From an uncultured bacterium (lineage in GTDB: Bacteria; Bacillota; Clostridia; Oscillospirales; Ruminococcaceae): a DNA stretch of 33,585 bases. Positions 7,246-14,974 of the stretch are shown in pieces; within the stretch, counting starts at the first letter, position 1; every line of letters begins with the position of its first letter. The notes under the pieces are model-generated. The model was not told the DNA's origin and ran no database searches. It saw only the letters and a list, made by a program, of their open reading frames with translations. The position numbers and the translations under genes are program-made. The stretch is from assembly GCA_905214265.1 (NCBI GenBank), contig CAJMLQ010000019.1, forward strand, positions 1 through 33,585, read 5' to 3'.

Positions 7246-7310
7246 AGTATAGCACACTTTTTCAAGAAATCGTTAGGAATTTTGTCTGGACAACCGGACA
7301 AAAGTATGGT
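7246..7310. promoter_or_regulatory. Divergent promoter region of the uroD-like and araC-like genes
   Basis: Minus strand: extended -10 TGC-TATACT (TATACT at 7251-7246). Plus strand: TTGTCT (7282-7287), 17-base spacer, TATGGT (7305-7310). The plus-strand -35 lies in a repeat, TTGTC-TGGACAA-CCGGACAA, that contains both an inverted (TTGTC/GGACAA) and a direct (GGACAA) repeat and is a plausible operator for the AraC protein. Confidence 0.65.
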
Positions 7311-7333
7311 ATTTTGAAAGGGAGGTGACAAAT

Positions 7334-8200
7334 ATGCTCCTGCCGACTCAATACCTGAATCCGGTAGTTCTCCGTTGCAGCCGCTTCGACGGCTATGCCC
7401 TGAATCGCACTACCCGGTACGCGCCCCGAACGGTCTACGATTACGAACTGGAATACTATCTCCGCAGCGACGGCGGAATCCGCATCGACGGCCGCTATGT
7501 CCCCTTCCAAGCCGGCGAGCTGAATATTCGAAAGCCCGGCCAGGTGGTGGAGGGCGTGCCGCCCTACGAATGCTACATCCTCTGCGTGGACATGGTAGGC
7601 AACGGCAAACGCAGTGGGGATTACTCCTTCGGCACCCCGGAGGAGGCCCAGGAACGCTACGAGAACCCCCTGCTGGCGCGGCTGCCGGACCGGCTCTCCC
7701 TACGGAAAAAGGATCTGATCGCCAGCCTGCTGGAAAACATCCTGCAAAGCTATGGCATCAGCGGCGACCTGGCCGGATTCCGGCTCAAATCCAGTCTGTA
7801 CTTTCTGTTTTCCGAAATTTTTCAAGAGATTGCGGACAGCTCCGTTATCGGCGGGACCGCCCACATCGGCCGTGCCATCCGCCGGATCCGGGAAGATTTT
7901 TCCGAACCGCTCAATGTCAACGACCTGATTGCGGAAAGCGGACTGAATCGCGGCTTTTTCCATCAGCGGTTTCAGGCGGAGACCGGTATGACGCCGGGAC
8001 AGCTCATCGCCACCCTGCGGATCGAAAAAGCCAAAAACCTCCTCTGTTTTACCCAGACCTCCATCGGGGAGATCGGAGCCCTTTGCGGCTATCCGGACAG
8101 CACCTATTTTGCACGGATCTTCCGCCGCCACACCGGTATGACGCCTACCGTTTACCGCAGCCGGACCGCTGCGAATCAGGAAAGGAGCGAACTATTGTGA
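7334..8200 (+). CDS. AraC-family transcriptional regulator
   Basis: 288 residues from ATG 7334; the GGGAGGTGA upstream overlaps a possible GTG at 7325, so the ATG is preferred. The N-terminal half resembles a cupin-like sensing domain (YELEYYLRSDGGIRIDGRYVPFQAGELNIRKPGQVVEG). The C-terminal 100 residues are a double helix-turn-helix AraC domain (IRRIREDFSEPLNVNDLIAESGLNRGFFHQRFQAETGMTPGQLIATLRIEKAKNLL, then SIGEIGALCGYPDSTYFARIFRRHTGMTPTVYR). It shares a GTGA overlap with the downstream esterase gene and is divergent from the uroD-like gene, so it probably controls both. The ligand is unknown. Confidence 0.92.
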   Translation: MLLPTQYLNPVVLRCSRFDGYALNRTTRYAPRTVYDYELEYYLRSDGGIRIDGRYVPFQAGELNIRKPGQVVEGVPPYECYILCVDMVGNGKRSGDYSFGTPEEAQERYENPLLARLPDRLSLRKKDLIASLLENILQSYGISGDLAGFRLKSSLYFLFSEIFQEIADSSVIGGTAHIGRAIRRIREDFSEPLNVNDLIAESGLNRGFFHQRFQAETGMTPGQLIATLRIEKAKNLLCFTQTSIGEIGALCGYPDSTYFARIFRRHTGMTPTVYRSRTAANQERSELL

Positions 8201-8889
8201 ATGGACGCCTGGAACGGTTTTCTGCAAAGGGACGCTGCTGTTCAGTCTGGATTCCCCAGGGAGAGGGACTTTTTCCCGCGGCCGTGCTCTGCGGCGCGGA
8301 GCCGGAAGAATTGTTTCCCCGGCTGGCGCAGGAGGTCCCGGACATCCTGCTCTTGAACGCGGAGGCAGAATGGGAACGGGATTTCACCCCATGGCCTACA
8401 CCGGGACTGCCGGGACGGAAACCTTTTTCCGGGAAAGCGGAGGCGTATCTGGAATTTCTAGCCGACACCCTTCTGCCGCTGGCGGAGGATCGGTTTCCCA
8501 TGAAAAAGGAGGCAGGCAGCACCGCGTTGATGGGATACTCCCTGGCCGGGTTGTTCGCCCTTTGGGCATTGTTCCAAACACAGCGGTTCAGGCTGTTCGC
8601 CAGCCTGTCCGGCTCCCTCTGGTATGATGGGCTGGCACAATGCTGGCGTGAGCACTCCCCTGCCGATTCCCGGGCGCGGCTGTATCTCTCTCTGGGAAAA
8701 ACAGAGGAAGGAGGCGGCTCGGAACAGATGCGCTCCGTCGGAGACTGCACCCGCAGCGCAGCCGCAGACCTTTCGGCCCGGCTGGGGCCGACGCATGTGA
8801 CGCTGGAGTGGAACCGGGGCGGGCACTTCACCGGTATCCCCAACCGTTGGCGGAAGGCGCTGATCTGGGCCCGGGAATCTTTCTCCTAA
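8197..8889 (+). CDS. Alpha/beta-hydrolase fold esterase (enterochelin-esterase-like)
   Basis: 230 residues from GTG 8197, overlapping the regulator's TGA; AAAGGAG is at 8181-8187. The nucleophile elbow GYSLAG (Ser115) and a C-terminal GGHF (His210) supply two of the catalytic triad residues, and ALWALFQTQRFRLFASLSGSLWYDG is typical of the esterase D / enterochelin esterase (IroE, Fes C-terminal) group. These hydrolyse ester bonds, in some cases of catecholate siderophores or acetylated sugars. There is no signal peptide, so it acts in the cytoplasm. Being coupled to an AraC regulator, it may act on the regulator's inducer. The exact substrate is not predictable. Confidence 0.8.
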   Translation: MNGRLERFSAKGRCCSVWIPQGEGLFPAAVLCGAEPEELFPRLAQEVPDILLLNAEAEWERDFTPWPTPGLPGRKPFSGKAEAYLEFLADTLLPLAEDRFPMKKEAGSTALMGYSLAGLFALWALFQTQRFRLFASLSGSLWYDGLAQCWREHSPADSRARLYLSLGKTEEGGGSEQMRSVGDCTRSAAADLSARLGPTHVTLEWNRGGHFTGIPNRWRKALIWARESFS

Positions 8890-9209
8890 ATAATACTCTG
8901 TATTTCTAACAACAGATACAGCATGCATCTGCTATCAAAAAGGAGAATTCCGTGTACCAAACTGGAGGACTCCATATCAGGAAAGCAAAGCAGTGGTTTC
9001 ACTAAACCCTGTTTAAGAGTCTCTGCAGCACACTGAGCGCGCCCATTTCAACTCGGCACTGGGCTGCTTTTTCTTCCGGAAGTTCCTTTCAGAACTGTTG
9101 CAGAAAGCAAAAAACGCCTTCCATCTGTCGGAAGGCGTTTTGAGGAGCAGCAGGTTTCTGCGTATATTGAGAAGCGCCATGGTTTTCACCCCGGCGCTTT
9201 TGGGACCGG
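8890..9209. other. Intergenic region with weak terminator and no convincing gene
   Basis: No supported gene. It contains an inverted repeat CAGAT/ATCTG near 8913-8931, an AAAAGGAG followed by a 16-codon GTG frame (8952 to the TAA near 9002), and a weak plus-strand terminator (GCAGC 9025-9029 / GCTGC 9063-9067, then T5) that could end the araC-esterase transcript. The strong hairpin at 9111-9141 is listed separately. Confidence 0.5.
9105..9141 (-). terminator. Terminator of the cysteine-rich protein gene
   Basis: Perfect 12-base arms AAAACGCCTTCC (9111-9122) and GGAAGGCGTTTT (9130-9141) around a seven-base loop; on the minus strand the hairpin is followed by a T6 run. Confidence 0.9.
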
Positions 9210-10031
9210 TCAATTGCTGAATGTGTCCTCACAGTCCAGCTCCGCCAAGCGGGGCGGAAAGAATTCGTTGACCGGGAACTTGATCTTCCGAAACAGCTCG
9301 CAGGGATCGTCGGCAGAAGAGCCGCATTCCTTATCCGGCACGCTGTAGTCATAAACCGGAATCATCATCTGGACCTCACGCTCCAGCTGAACAATGGAGA
9401 ACATTCCGATGGTAACGTACACGTAGCGTTTCACCTCGGTCGCGACGCACTCCCCAGACAGGCATCCGCAGATGTTCCGCGGAATGGTCACTGCACACTC
9501 GCAGCGGGGGCTCATGCTGTCGCACAGCCGGCAGGAAAGGATAATGGGATCCACGACCTGTACCTTGGCGGTCGGGCAGTCGCTGACCAAGGAGGGGCCG
9601 CCTTCCCCGCCTGTTGATTCGTAGCTGTGATTGGACGAAAAGCTTTTGACGTTGCCTTCAGAGCCGTAAAGTATCACTTTTTTGCTGAAAACGGCAATTC
9701 CCTGGACGGTGCAGGGAGGTGTGAGCGGCGAGGAATAGACGTCAACCGTAATCAGAAAATAGTAGGTCATATCCACGGAATAAAAACCCTTGTTGAACGG
9801 GACGTTCTCCACATCCATAAAAACATTGAGCACTTCCACCCTGCGGCACTTGATGCTCTGCGCGCTGTCGATCACCGGCTGTGTCACGGTGGTGAAATAG
9901 ACCCGCAAATCTTCAAGGCAGTCTTTAGATGAACAGGAGTCATAGATGCGCCCCGCATTGACACAGACCGCTTCCTTGAAGCAGTTGGCGCCGACTGCGG
10001 AGCTGTTCGCGGTGAAATTCGAATCAGCCAT
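9210..10031 (-). CDS. Conserved-looking cysteine-rich protein of unknown function
   Basis: 273 residues from ATG 10031 (AGGAGG six bases upstream; an ATG at 10037 is too close to it). About fifteen cysteines are spread over the protein, several in pairs (CFKEAVC, CSSKDC, CRLCDSMSPRCEC, CGCLSGEC). The segment RIYDSCSSKDCLEDLRVYFT followed by long beta-rich stretches (FYSVDMTYYFLITVDVY, VYVTIGMFSIVQLEREVQMMIPVYDY) resembles a type of hypothetical protein often annotated in Clostridia. There is no signal peptide and no membrane segment. The cysteine content and a possible late-sporulation promoter suggest a spore-coat or structural role, but that is a guess. It is monocistronic, with its own terminator. 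Confidence 0.75.
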   Translation of the reverse strand: MADSNFTANSSAVGANCFKEAVCVNAGRIYDSCSSKDCLEDLRVYFTTVTQPVIDSAQSIKCRRVEVLNVFMDVENVPFNKGFYSVDMTYYFLITVDVYSSPLTPPCTVQGIAVFSKKVILYGSEGNVKSFSSNHSYESTGGEGGPSLVSDCPTAKVQVVDPIILSCRLCDSMSPRCECAVTIPRNICGCLSGECVATEVKRYVYVTIGMFSIVQLEREVQMMIPVYDYSVPDKECGSSADDPCELFRKIKFPVNEFFPPRLAELDCEDTFSN

Positions 10032-10122
10032 AATCATCCTCCTAAATAAGTACTGGCCGGCGGGCGCGCCTGAGCAATTTAGCCGGGACGCATTCTTCCG
10101 CGGCGATTCTGGAACCTGCTGT

Positions 10123-10151
10123 AGTATATCATATGAAAAAAAATGGAAAAG
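10123..10151 (-). promoter_or_regulatory. Promoter region of the cysteine-rich protein gene
   Basis: On the minus strand two readings overlap: an extended -10 TGA-TATACT (TATACT at 10128-10123) without a good -35, and CATATGATA (10135-10127), which fits the CATANNNTA -10 of sigma-K-type promoters, with AC sixteen bases upstream. Which is used cannot be decided from sequence. Confidence 0.45.
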
Positions 10152-10230
10152 GTGATAAAAAGCCGCCCTTTCCCGCCAAACATTTCTGCTGCTGTGCATT
10201 CCTCCTCTCCAGTATTATGCCGAAACGCCC

Positions 10231-10296
10231 AATCGCGCCACCAGACCGGAGCATTTCCCGTGCATTCCAGTCTGGCGGCGCGATTTTGTGTTTTTT
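10231..10296 (+). other. Strong hairpin with T-run on the plus strand, no upstream plus-strand gene
   Basis: Sixteen-base arms AATCGCGCCACCAGAC (10231-10246) and GTCTGGCGGCGCGATT (10270-10285) with one mismatch, followed on the plus strand by TTTTGTGTTTTTT. It lies 20 bases beyond the yccF-like stop. On the minus strand no T-run follows, so as a terminator of yccF it is incomplete. It could serve antisense or small-RNA termination. Confidence 0.5.
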
Positions 10297-10316
10297 ATGA
10301 ATCGGCTGCCCTCCCT

Positions 10317-10676
10317 TTAGAAGACTTCCGCGCCAAACGGCATCAGCGCCAGCTTGGCAATTTTAAAGCACTGCTTCCCGAAGGGGATACCGATAATCGT
10401 AATGCAGAACAGCACTCCAGCAAGCGCTGCCTCCAGCGCCAGCGGAAGCCCGCTGACCAGCAGCCAGATGATATTCAGCAGCAGGGAACCGGCCCCGCCG
10501 CCATAGCAGATCTCCTTCCCGAAGGGGAAAAAAGCCAGCTTGGCAAACTTAAAGCACTGTATCCCTATCGGAATTCCCACAATGGTCAGGCACCAAAGCA
10601 CCCCTGTCAGCAGCCAGCCAAGTCCCATGATGCATCCGCCGAACAAAAACCAAATGATATTTCCCAAACAGCCCAT
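10317..10676 (-). CDS. YccF domain-containing membrane protein
   Basis: 119 residues from ATG 10676, picked because AGGAGG lies seven bases upstream; longer starts to 10736 lack a site. The protein is two tandem YccF-type units: GNIIWFLFGGCIMGLGWLLTGVLWCLTIVGIPIGIQCFKFAKLAFFPFGKEI and a second copy ending GIPFGKQCFKIAKLALMPFGAEVF. Both contain the family's I-I-W-x-x-x-x-G and GIPxGxQCFKxAKLAxxPFG patterns. Four membrane segments are expected. YccF proteins are inner-membrane proteins of unknown function. The gene stands alone. Confidence 0.9.
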   Translation of the reverse strand: MGCLGNIIWFLFGGCIMGLGWLLTGVLWCLTIVGIPIGIQCFKFAKLAFFPFGKEICYGGGAGSLLLNIIWLLVSGLPLALEAALAGVLFCITIIGIPFGKQCFKIAKLALMPFGAEVF

Positions 10677-10848
10677 ACCGGTGCCTCCTTTTTTGATCAT
10701 TCCGATTCCACTTTTCCGAATCAGGCTCGAAATCACTTTTTCTTTTTAAGGCCGCGGCAGCATTCAACGCAATACCCGCAATCGTGAAAAGCCGCTAATC
10801 GTTTATAAGCGCTGCTATAAAAACGATTCTCCGCTTGAATTTTCTTCA

Positions 10849-10884
10849 CAAAAAACAGCGGCTCCAGACCCACCGGAACCGCCG
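10849..10884 (-). terminator. Terminator of the liv operon
   Basis: Minus strand: GCGGTTCC (10882-10875) pairs with GGAGCCGC (10865-10858), followed by T6. It lies 9 bases after the stop of the CBS-ACT gene. Confidence 0.85.
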
Positions 10885-10892
10885 CACAGTTT

Positions 10893-11534
10893 TTACTGAT
10901 TCTGAAGCTTATAAAGAACCTGGAAGCCTGCGGCCTCAATTGCCTTCTCGATCTCACCAGTGTTGAGGGAATTGATGCCCACTACCATGGAGCTTTTACC
11001 GTTTCCGCCCCGATAAACGGCCATATGGGTGATATTGGCGCCGTATTCGCTGATAACGCCTGCGACTCTGGCCATCATCCCCGGCTCGTCTTTGGCTTCA
11101 ATGGTAATTCGGGTCCCCGGTTCGCGGAAACCCAAAATGTCGATGAAGGAATCCAGAATATCACTTTGCGTGATAATCCCCACCAGCTTTTCGCCTTCCA
11201 TTACCGGAAGGAAGCCGATATCGTGATCCCGCATCAGCGTCGCAGCCTCTTCCAGAAGGGCATCTGGGGAGATGGTGACGGGATTTTTCACCATGACCTT
11301 GCTGATCTTGGTCTTAGCCAGCAGATAGGTCAGCTCCCCTACACTGAAGGTTGTCGCTTTGGAAGGCGATGCATGGGCGATATCTTCTTTGGAGACGACC
11401 CCCACCAGCTTGCCGTTTTTGACTACCGGCAGCCGCTTGACCCCGTACTGCTGCATGATTTCATGGGCATCCGGGATGGTCTGGTCCGGGGAAATGATAA
11501 ACGGATTGGCGGTCATTTTGGTTTTCACGAACAT
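10893..11534 (-). CDS. CBS-CBS-ACT domain protein at the end of the liv operon
   Basis: 213 residues. Two CBS domains (about 5-55, with PDAHEIMQQYGVKRLPVVKNGKLVGVVSKEDI, and 80-130, with EEAATLMRDHDIGFLPVMEGEKLVGIITQSDILDSF) are followed by an ACT-like domain (about 139-210: TRITIEAKDEPGMMARVAGVISEYGANITHMAVYRG). CBS pairs bind adenine nucleotides and ACT domains bind amino acids, so the protein can in principle sense both energy state and a branched-chain amino acid. It starts four bases after the livF stop and precedes the operon's terminator, so it is co-transcribed with the importer. Its target is unknown; a role in gating or regulating the importer is inference. AcuB-like proteins share the CBS pair. 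Confidence 0.9.
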   Translation of the reverse strand: MFVKTKMTANPFIISPDQTIPDAHEIMQQYGVKRLPVVKNGKLVGVVSKEDIAHASPSKATTFSVGELTYLLAKTKISKVMVKNPVTISPDALLEEAATLMRDHDIGFLPVMEGEKLVGIITQSDILDSFIDILGFREPGTRITIEAKDEPGMMARVAGVISEYGANITHMAVYRGGNGKSSMVVGINSLNTGEIEKAIEAAGFQVLYKLQNQ

Positions 11535-11538
11535 AACA

Positions 11539-12243
11539 TTACCCCCCTAAGTACGCTTTTTTGATGTCATCGCTGCGGGACAGCTCCTCACCGGTGCCGG
11601 AAAGCACGATGGAACCGGTTTCCATAACGTAAGCGCGGTTGGCAACCTGAAGCGCCATGCTGGCGTTTTGCTCAACCAGCAGGATGGTGGTGCCGCTTTT
11701 GTTGATATCCTGGATGATGTCGAAAATCTCCTGCACCAAAAGGGGCGCAAGCCCCATGGACGGCTCGTCGAGGAAGAGAATCTTCGGCCGGCTCATCAGC
11801 GCCCGGCCCATGGCCAGCATCTGCTGCTCACCGCCGGAAAGGGTCCCAGCCGCCTGCCGTTTCCGGTCCGCCAGCCGCGGGAACCGTTCGTAGACCATTT
11901 TCAGGTCCTTCGCAATGCCCGCGCGGTCCCGCCGCAGGTATGCGCCCAACTCCAGGTTCTCCAGAACCGTCATACCTGGGAATACCCGCCGCCCTTCCGG
12001 AACCTGGGACATTCCCATCTTCACCCGGTCCCGTGGTGAAGTGTGGGTGATATCCTTCCCATCCAAGAGGATGCTGCCGCTAGTGGGTTTTTTCAGACCG
12101 GAGACCGTACGGAGGGTCGTCGTCTTCCCCGCGCCGTTGGCGCCGATGAGAGTGACGATCTCACCGTCGCCGACGGTCAGGGAAATCCCCTTCAGGGCAT
12201 GGATGACGCCGAAATGGACGTTTAAGTCTTTGATTTCAAGCAT
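11539..12243 (-). CDS. livF: Branched-chain amino acid ABC transporter, ATP-binding protein LivF
   Basis: 234 residues from ATG 12243, nine bases after GGGGGAGG; the ATG at 12252 sits on the ribosome binding site itself and is unlikely. Walker A GANGAGKTT, signature LSGGEQQMLAMGRAL, Walker B ILFLDEPSMGL and VEQNASMALQVANRAYVMETG are typical of LivF. It pairs with LivG on the cytoplasmic face of the LivHM channel and powers uptake of Leu, Ile, Val or related amino acids. The start overlaps the livG stop by eight bases, indicating coupled translation. Confidence 0.95.
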   Translation of the reverse strand: MLEIKDLNVHFGVIHALKGISLTVGDGEIVTLIGANGAGKTTTLRTVSGLKKPTSGSILLDGKDITHTSPRDRVKMGMSQVPEGRRVFPGMTVLENLELGAYLRRDRAGIAKDLKMVYERFPRLADRKRQAAGTLSGGEQQMLAMGRALMSRPKILFLDEPSMGLAPLLVQEIFDIIQDINKSGTTILLVEQNASMALQVANRAYVMETGSIVLSGTGEELSRSDDIKKAYLGG

Positions 12244-13021
12244 TGCTGACATCCTCCCCCAGATAAGCCTCGATAACCTGCCGGTTGTTCTTGATTTCCT
12301 CCGGCGTTCCGTCGGCGATGACCATGCCGTAATCCAGCACGTAGATCCGTTCGCAGATCTTCATGACCAGGGACATGTCGTGCTCAATGAGCAAAATCGT
12401 CAAATGATAGTGTTCCCGGATCCAGGCGATGAGCTCGGTGAGCTGGGCGGTCTCCGCAGGATTCATGCCCGCCGCCGGTTCGTCCAGCAGCAGCAGCACC
12501 GGGTTCGCTGCCATGGCGCGGGCAATCTCCAGATGGCGCTGTTCCCCGTAAGGGAGGTTTTTCGCTAGTTCATCCTTTTTGTGGTCCAGCTTCATCAGCG
12601 TCAGCAGGTCCATGCTGGCTTCCCGAAGCCGTTTTTCCTCCCTCTGATAGGAGGGCAGATGCAGGAATGCCGCCGGAAGGCCGTATTGAACGTCCTTGCA
12701 CATGGCGATGCGGACGTTGTCCAGCACTGTCAGGTCCTTAAACAGGCGGATGTTCTGGAATGTGCGGGCCAGCCCCAGCTTGCAGATGTTGTAGGGCTTC
12801 TGTCCGGAAATCTCCTGGGCTTTCCCGTCCCGTTCCAGGGTCACAGAACCGGAAGAGGGCTTGTAAACGCCGGTCAGGAGGTTGAAGACCGTGGTCTTTC
12901 CCGCTCCGTTGGGCCCGATCAGGCCCACCATCTCCCCTTCGCTCAGATGCATGTTGACGTTTGATACCGCCATCAGGCCTCCGAAGGATTTGGTCAGCTT
13001 TTCAACCGTTAAAATCGGCAT
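12236..13021 (-). CDS. livG: Branched-chain amino acid ABC transporter, ATP-binding protein LivG
   Basis: 261 residues. Walker A GPNGAGKTTVFNLLTGVY, the LivG-type insertion before the signature, signature LPYGEQRHLEIARAMA (family LSYGQQRRLEIARAL), Walker B VLLLLDEPAAGMNP and LLIEHDMSLVMKICERIYVLDYG identify it. It is the second ATPase of the importer. It follows livM closely (start 13021, livM stop 13025). Confidence 0.95.
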   Translation of the reverse strand: MPILTVEKLTKSFGGLMAVSNVNMHLSEGEMVGLIGPNGAGKTTVFNLLTGVYKPSSGSVTLERDGKAQEISGQKPYNICKLGLARTFQNIRLFKDLTVLDNVRIAMCKDVQYGLPAAFLHLPSYQREEKRLREASMDLLTLMKLDHKKDELAKNLPYGEQRHLEIARAMAANPVLLLLDEPAAGMNPAETAQLTELIAWIREHYHLTILLIEHDMSLVMKICERIYVLDYGMVIADGTPEEIKNNRQVIEAYLGEDVSNA

Positions 13022-13024
13022 AAC

Positions 13025-14023
13025 TCAAACCCTCCCCTCTTTTTCTTTTTTCCGGAACAGCCCACTGAGCTGCTCCCCGGCCCGCTTGAACAATGCCACG
13101 GAAAACTCCCGGGAGCCCATCAGCCCTTGGGGCCGGAAGATCATGATCACGACCAACAGCAGCGCGTAAAGCACCATCCGCAGCTCCGTGTAGCTGGAGA
13201 GGATCATGGAGATCAGCCCCAGCACGATGGCTCCAAAAATCGAGCCGGTAATGCTGCCAAGTCCGCCGAATACCACGATGACCAGAATGTCCACAGACTT
13301 CATGAATCCGAAGGTGTCCGGCTTGATCCGCGGGAAGTAGGTGGCGTAAAGCGCACCGGCCACGCCTGCGCAGAAGGCGCCGATGATAAACGCCGTCACC
13401 TTGTAGCGGGTAGTATTGATGCCCATAGACTCCGCCGCGATCTCATCCTCCCGGATGGCAATGCAGGCCCGGCCCGGCGAGGAATGGAGAAAATTGACCG
13501 TCAGTGCCGTGATTCCTGCAACGAACAGGAATAGCCAGGTCCAGTTGACAAACTGCGGTAGGTTGGAAAGCCCTGCCGCACCGTTGGTAATCTTGATATT
13601 CTGGAAAATGATACGGATGATCTCCGCCATGCCCAGAGTCGCAATGGCCAGATAGTCGCCCCGGAGCCGCAGAGTCGGCAGGCCCACTAGAAGGCCGGCC
13701 AATGCAGCCGCGCAGCCGCCAGCCAGCACCCCCAGCAAAAAGCCGGGGATCCCCGGAACCCGCAGCGTGACAAAAGCGCAGAAGTAGGCGCCGATGGACA
13801 TAAAGCCCGCATGCCCCAGGGAAAACTGGCCGGTAAAGCCGGTGATCAGGTTCAGGCTCACCGCCAAAATGACATTGATGCCGATGGTGACAATGGTGGC
13901 AAAATAATAGTCGCTGAGAAGCCCGGTGGAGAGCAGAATCTGGACGATAGCATAAACCGCCAGCACGCCCGCCAGCTTCCGGAAGGCCGTGGACCGGACA
14001 AAATTCTTCATATTCATGGTCAC
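13025..14023 (-). CDS. livM: Branched-chain amino acid ABC transporter, permease LivM
   Basis: 332 residues from a GTG at 14023 overlapping the livH TGA as GTGA; an ATG at 14017 is an equally possible start (both follow AAGGAG). The NLITGFTGQFSLGHAGFMSIGAYFCAFVTL segment is the LivM hallmark, with LPTLRLRGDYLAIATLGMAEIIRIIFQN and TRYKVTAFIIGAFCAGVAGALYA. About nine membrane segments. It forms the transmembrane channel with LivH. The last 25 residues are basic and cytoplasmic. Confidence 0.95.
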   Translation of the reverse strand: MTMNMKNFVRSTAFRKLAGVLAVYAIVQILLSTGLLSDYYFATIVTIGINVILAVSLNLITGFTGQFSLGHAGFMSIGAYFCAFVTLRVPGIPGFLLGVLAGGCAAALAGLLVGLPTLRLRGDYLAIATLGMAEIIRIIFQNIKITNGAAGLSNLPQFVNWTWLFLFVAGITALTVNFLHSSPGRACIAIREDEIAAESMGINTTRYKVTAFIIGAFCAGVAGALYATYFPRIKPDTFGFMKSVDILVIVVFGGLGSITGSIFGAIVLGLISMILSSYTELRMVLYALLLVVIMIFRPQGLMGSREFSVALFKRAGEQLSGLFRKKEKEGRV

Positions 14024-14904
14024 ACCTTCTCCTTCGTCGTTTTGCCCAGCAGTCCCGAGGGCTTGATGATGAGGACCAGAATGAGGATGGCAAAGACGAT
14101 GGCGTCCTTATACATCGAACTGCCGTAGCCGGAGACGAAGGTCTCTACCGCGCCAATGAAGTAGCCGCCGATCATCGCGCCGGGAATAATACCGATCCCA
14201 CCGAAAACCGCGGCGACGAAAGCCTTCAGCCCGGGCAGGAAGCCCATCAGCGGATCGATGGAATTGTAGTAAACACCGACCAGCACGCCTGCCGCTCCCG
14301 CCAGGGCAGAACCCAGTGCGAAGGTGAAGGAGATGGTGGTGTTGACGTTGATGCCCATCAGTTCCGCCGCGTCCTGATCCTGAGAGGTGGCGCGCATGGC
14401 CTTACCGATACGGGTCTTTTTGACGATCAACTGCAGCGCGATCATCAAAACCACCGTAATGGCCACAATGAGGATCTGCAGCATGCTAACCGTGACATCG
14501 CCAAACTGGAAGGTCTTGGCCATGATGCCGGTCATTGCCGGATATGTACGGACATTGGCCTTTACAAAATACATCATGCCGTACTCCAGCAGATACGAAA
14601 CACCGATGGCCGTAATCAGTACGGCGATACGGGTGGCATTGCGTAGCGGCTTGTATGCGACCTTTTCAATGACGACGCCCAGCACCGTACAGACCAGCAT
14701 GGCGGCACACAGTGACACCGCAAACCCCAAATGTAGGAACGTCATGCAGGCGTAGCCGACATAGGCGCCGATCATATAAACGTCGCAGTGCGCGAAGTTA
14801 ATGAGCTTAATAATTCCGTAAACCATGGTGTAGCCGAGGGCGATCAGTGCATAAATGCTGCCCAGTGATAGGCCGTTGACCACCTGCTGCAAAAATTGTT
14901 CCAA
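14020..14904 (-). CDS. livH: Branched-chain amino acid ABC transporter, permease LivH
   Basis: 294 residues from a TTG at 14904, with GAAAGAAGGA just upstream; the resulting start EQFLQQVVNGLSLGSIYALIALGYTMVYGI matches the usual LivH N-terminus. A TTG at 14931 would add nine residues not seen in the family. Eight or so membrane segments, with INFAHCDVYMIGAYVGY and the GINVNTTISFTFALGSALAGAAGVLVG motif. It is the partner permease of LivM. A strong hairpin lies between livK and livH, so livHMGF may be expressed less than livK. Confidence 0.95.
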   Translation of the reverse strand: MEQFLQQVVNGLSLGSIYALIALGYTMVYGIIKLINFAHCDVYMIGAYVGYACMTFLHLGFAVSLCAAMLVCTVLGVVIEKVAYKPLRNATRIAVLITAIGVSYLLEYGMMYFVKANVRTYPAMTGIMAKTFQFGDVTVSMLQILIVAITVVLMIALQLIVKKTRIGKAMRATSQDQDAAELMGINVNTTISFTFALGSALAGAAGVLVGVYYNSIDPLMGFLPGLKAFVAAVFGGIGIIPGAMIGGYFIGAVETFVSGYGSSMYKDAIVFAILILVLIIKPSGLLGKTTKEKV

Positions 14905-14974
14905 AGCATCCTTCTTTCCGCCGTCTGACAAACGGCTGCGCTCCAGCGATGATAGGGGTGTGGCAATGCCGTGT

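Noticed and set aside
9013..9213. A 66-codon minus-strand frame starting at TTG 9213
   Set aside because: It contains the strong terminator hairpin 9111-9141 and has no ribosome binding site; coding there is not credible.
10733..10957. 74-codon minus-strand frame between yccF and the CBS-ACT gene
   Set aside because: It overlaps the CBS-ACT gene and the operon terminator and ends in a lysine run; not a gene.
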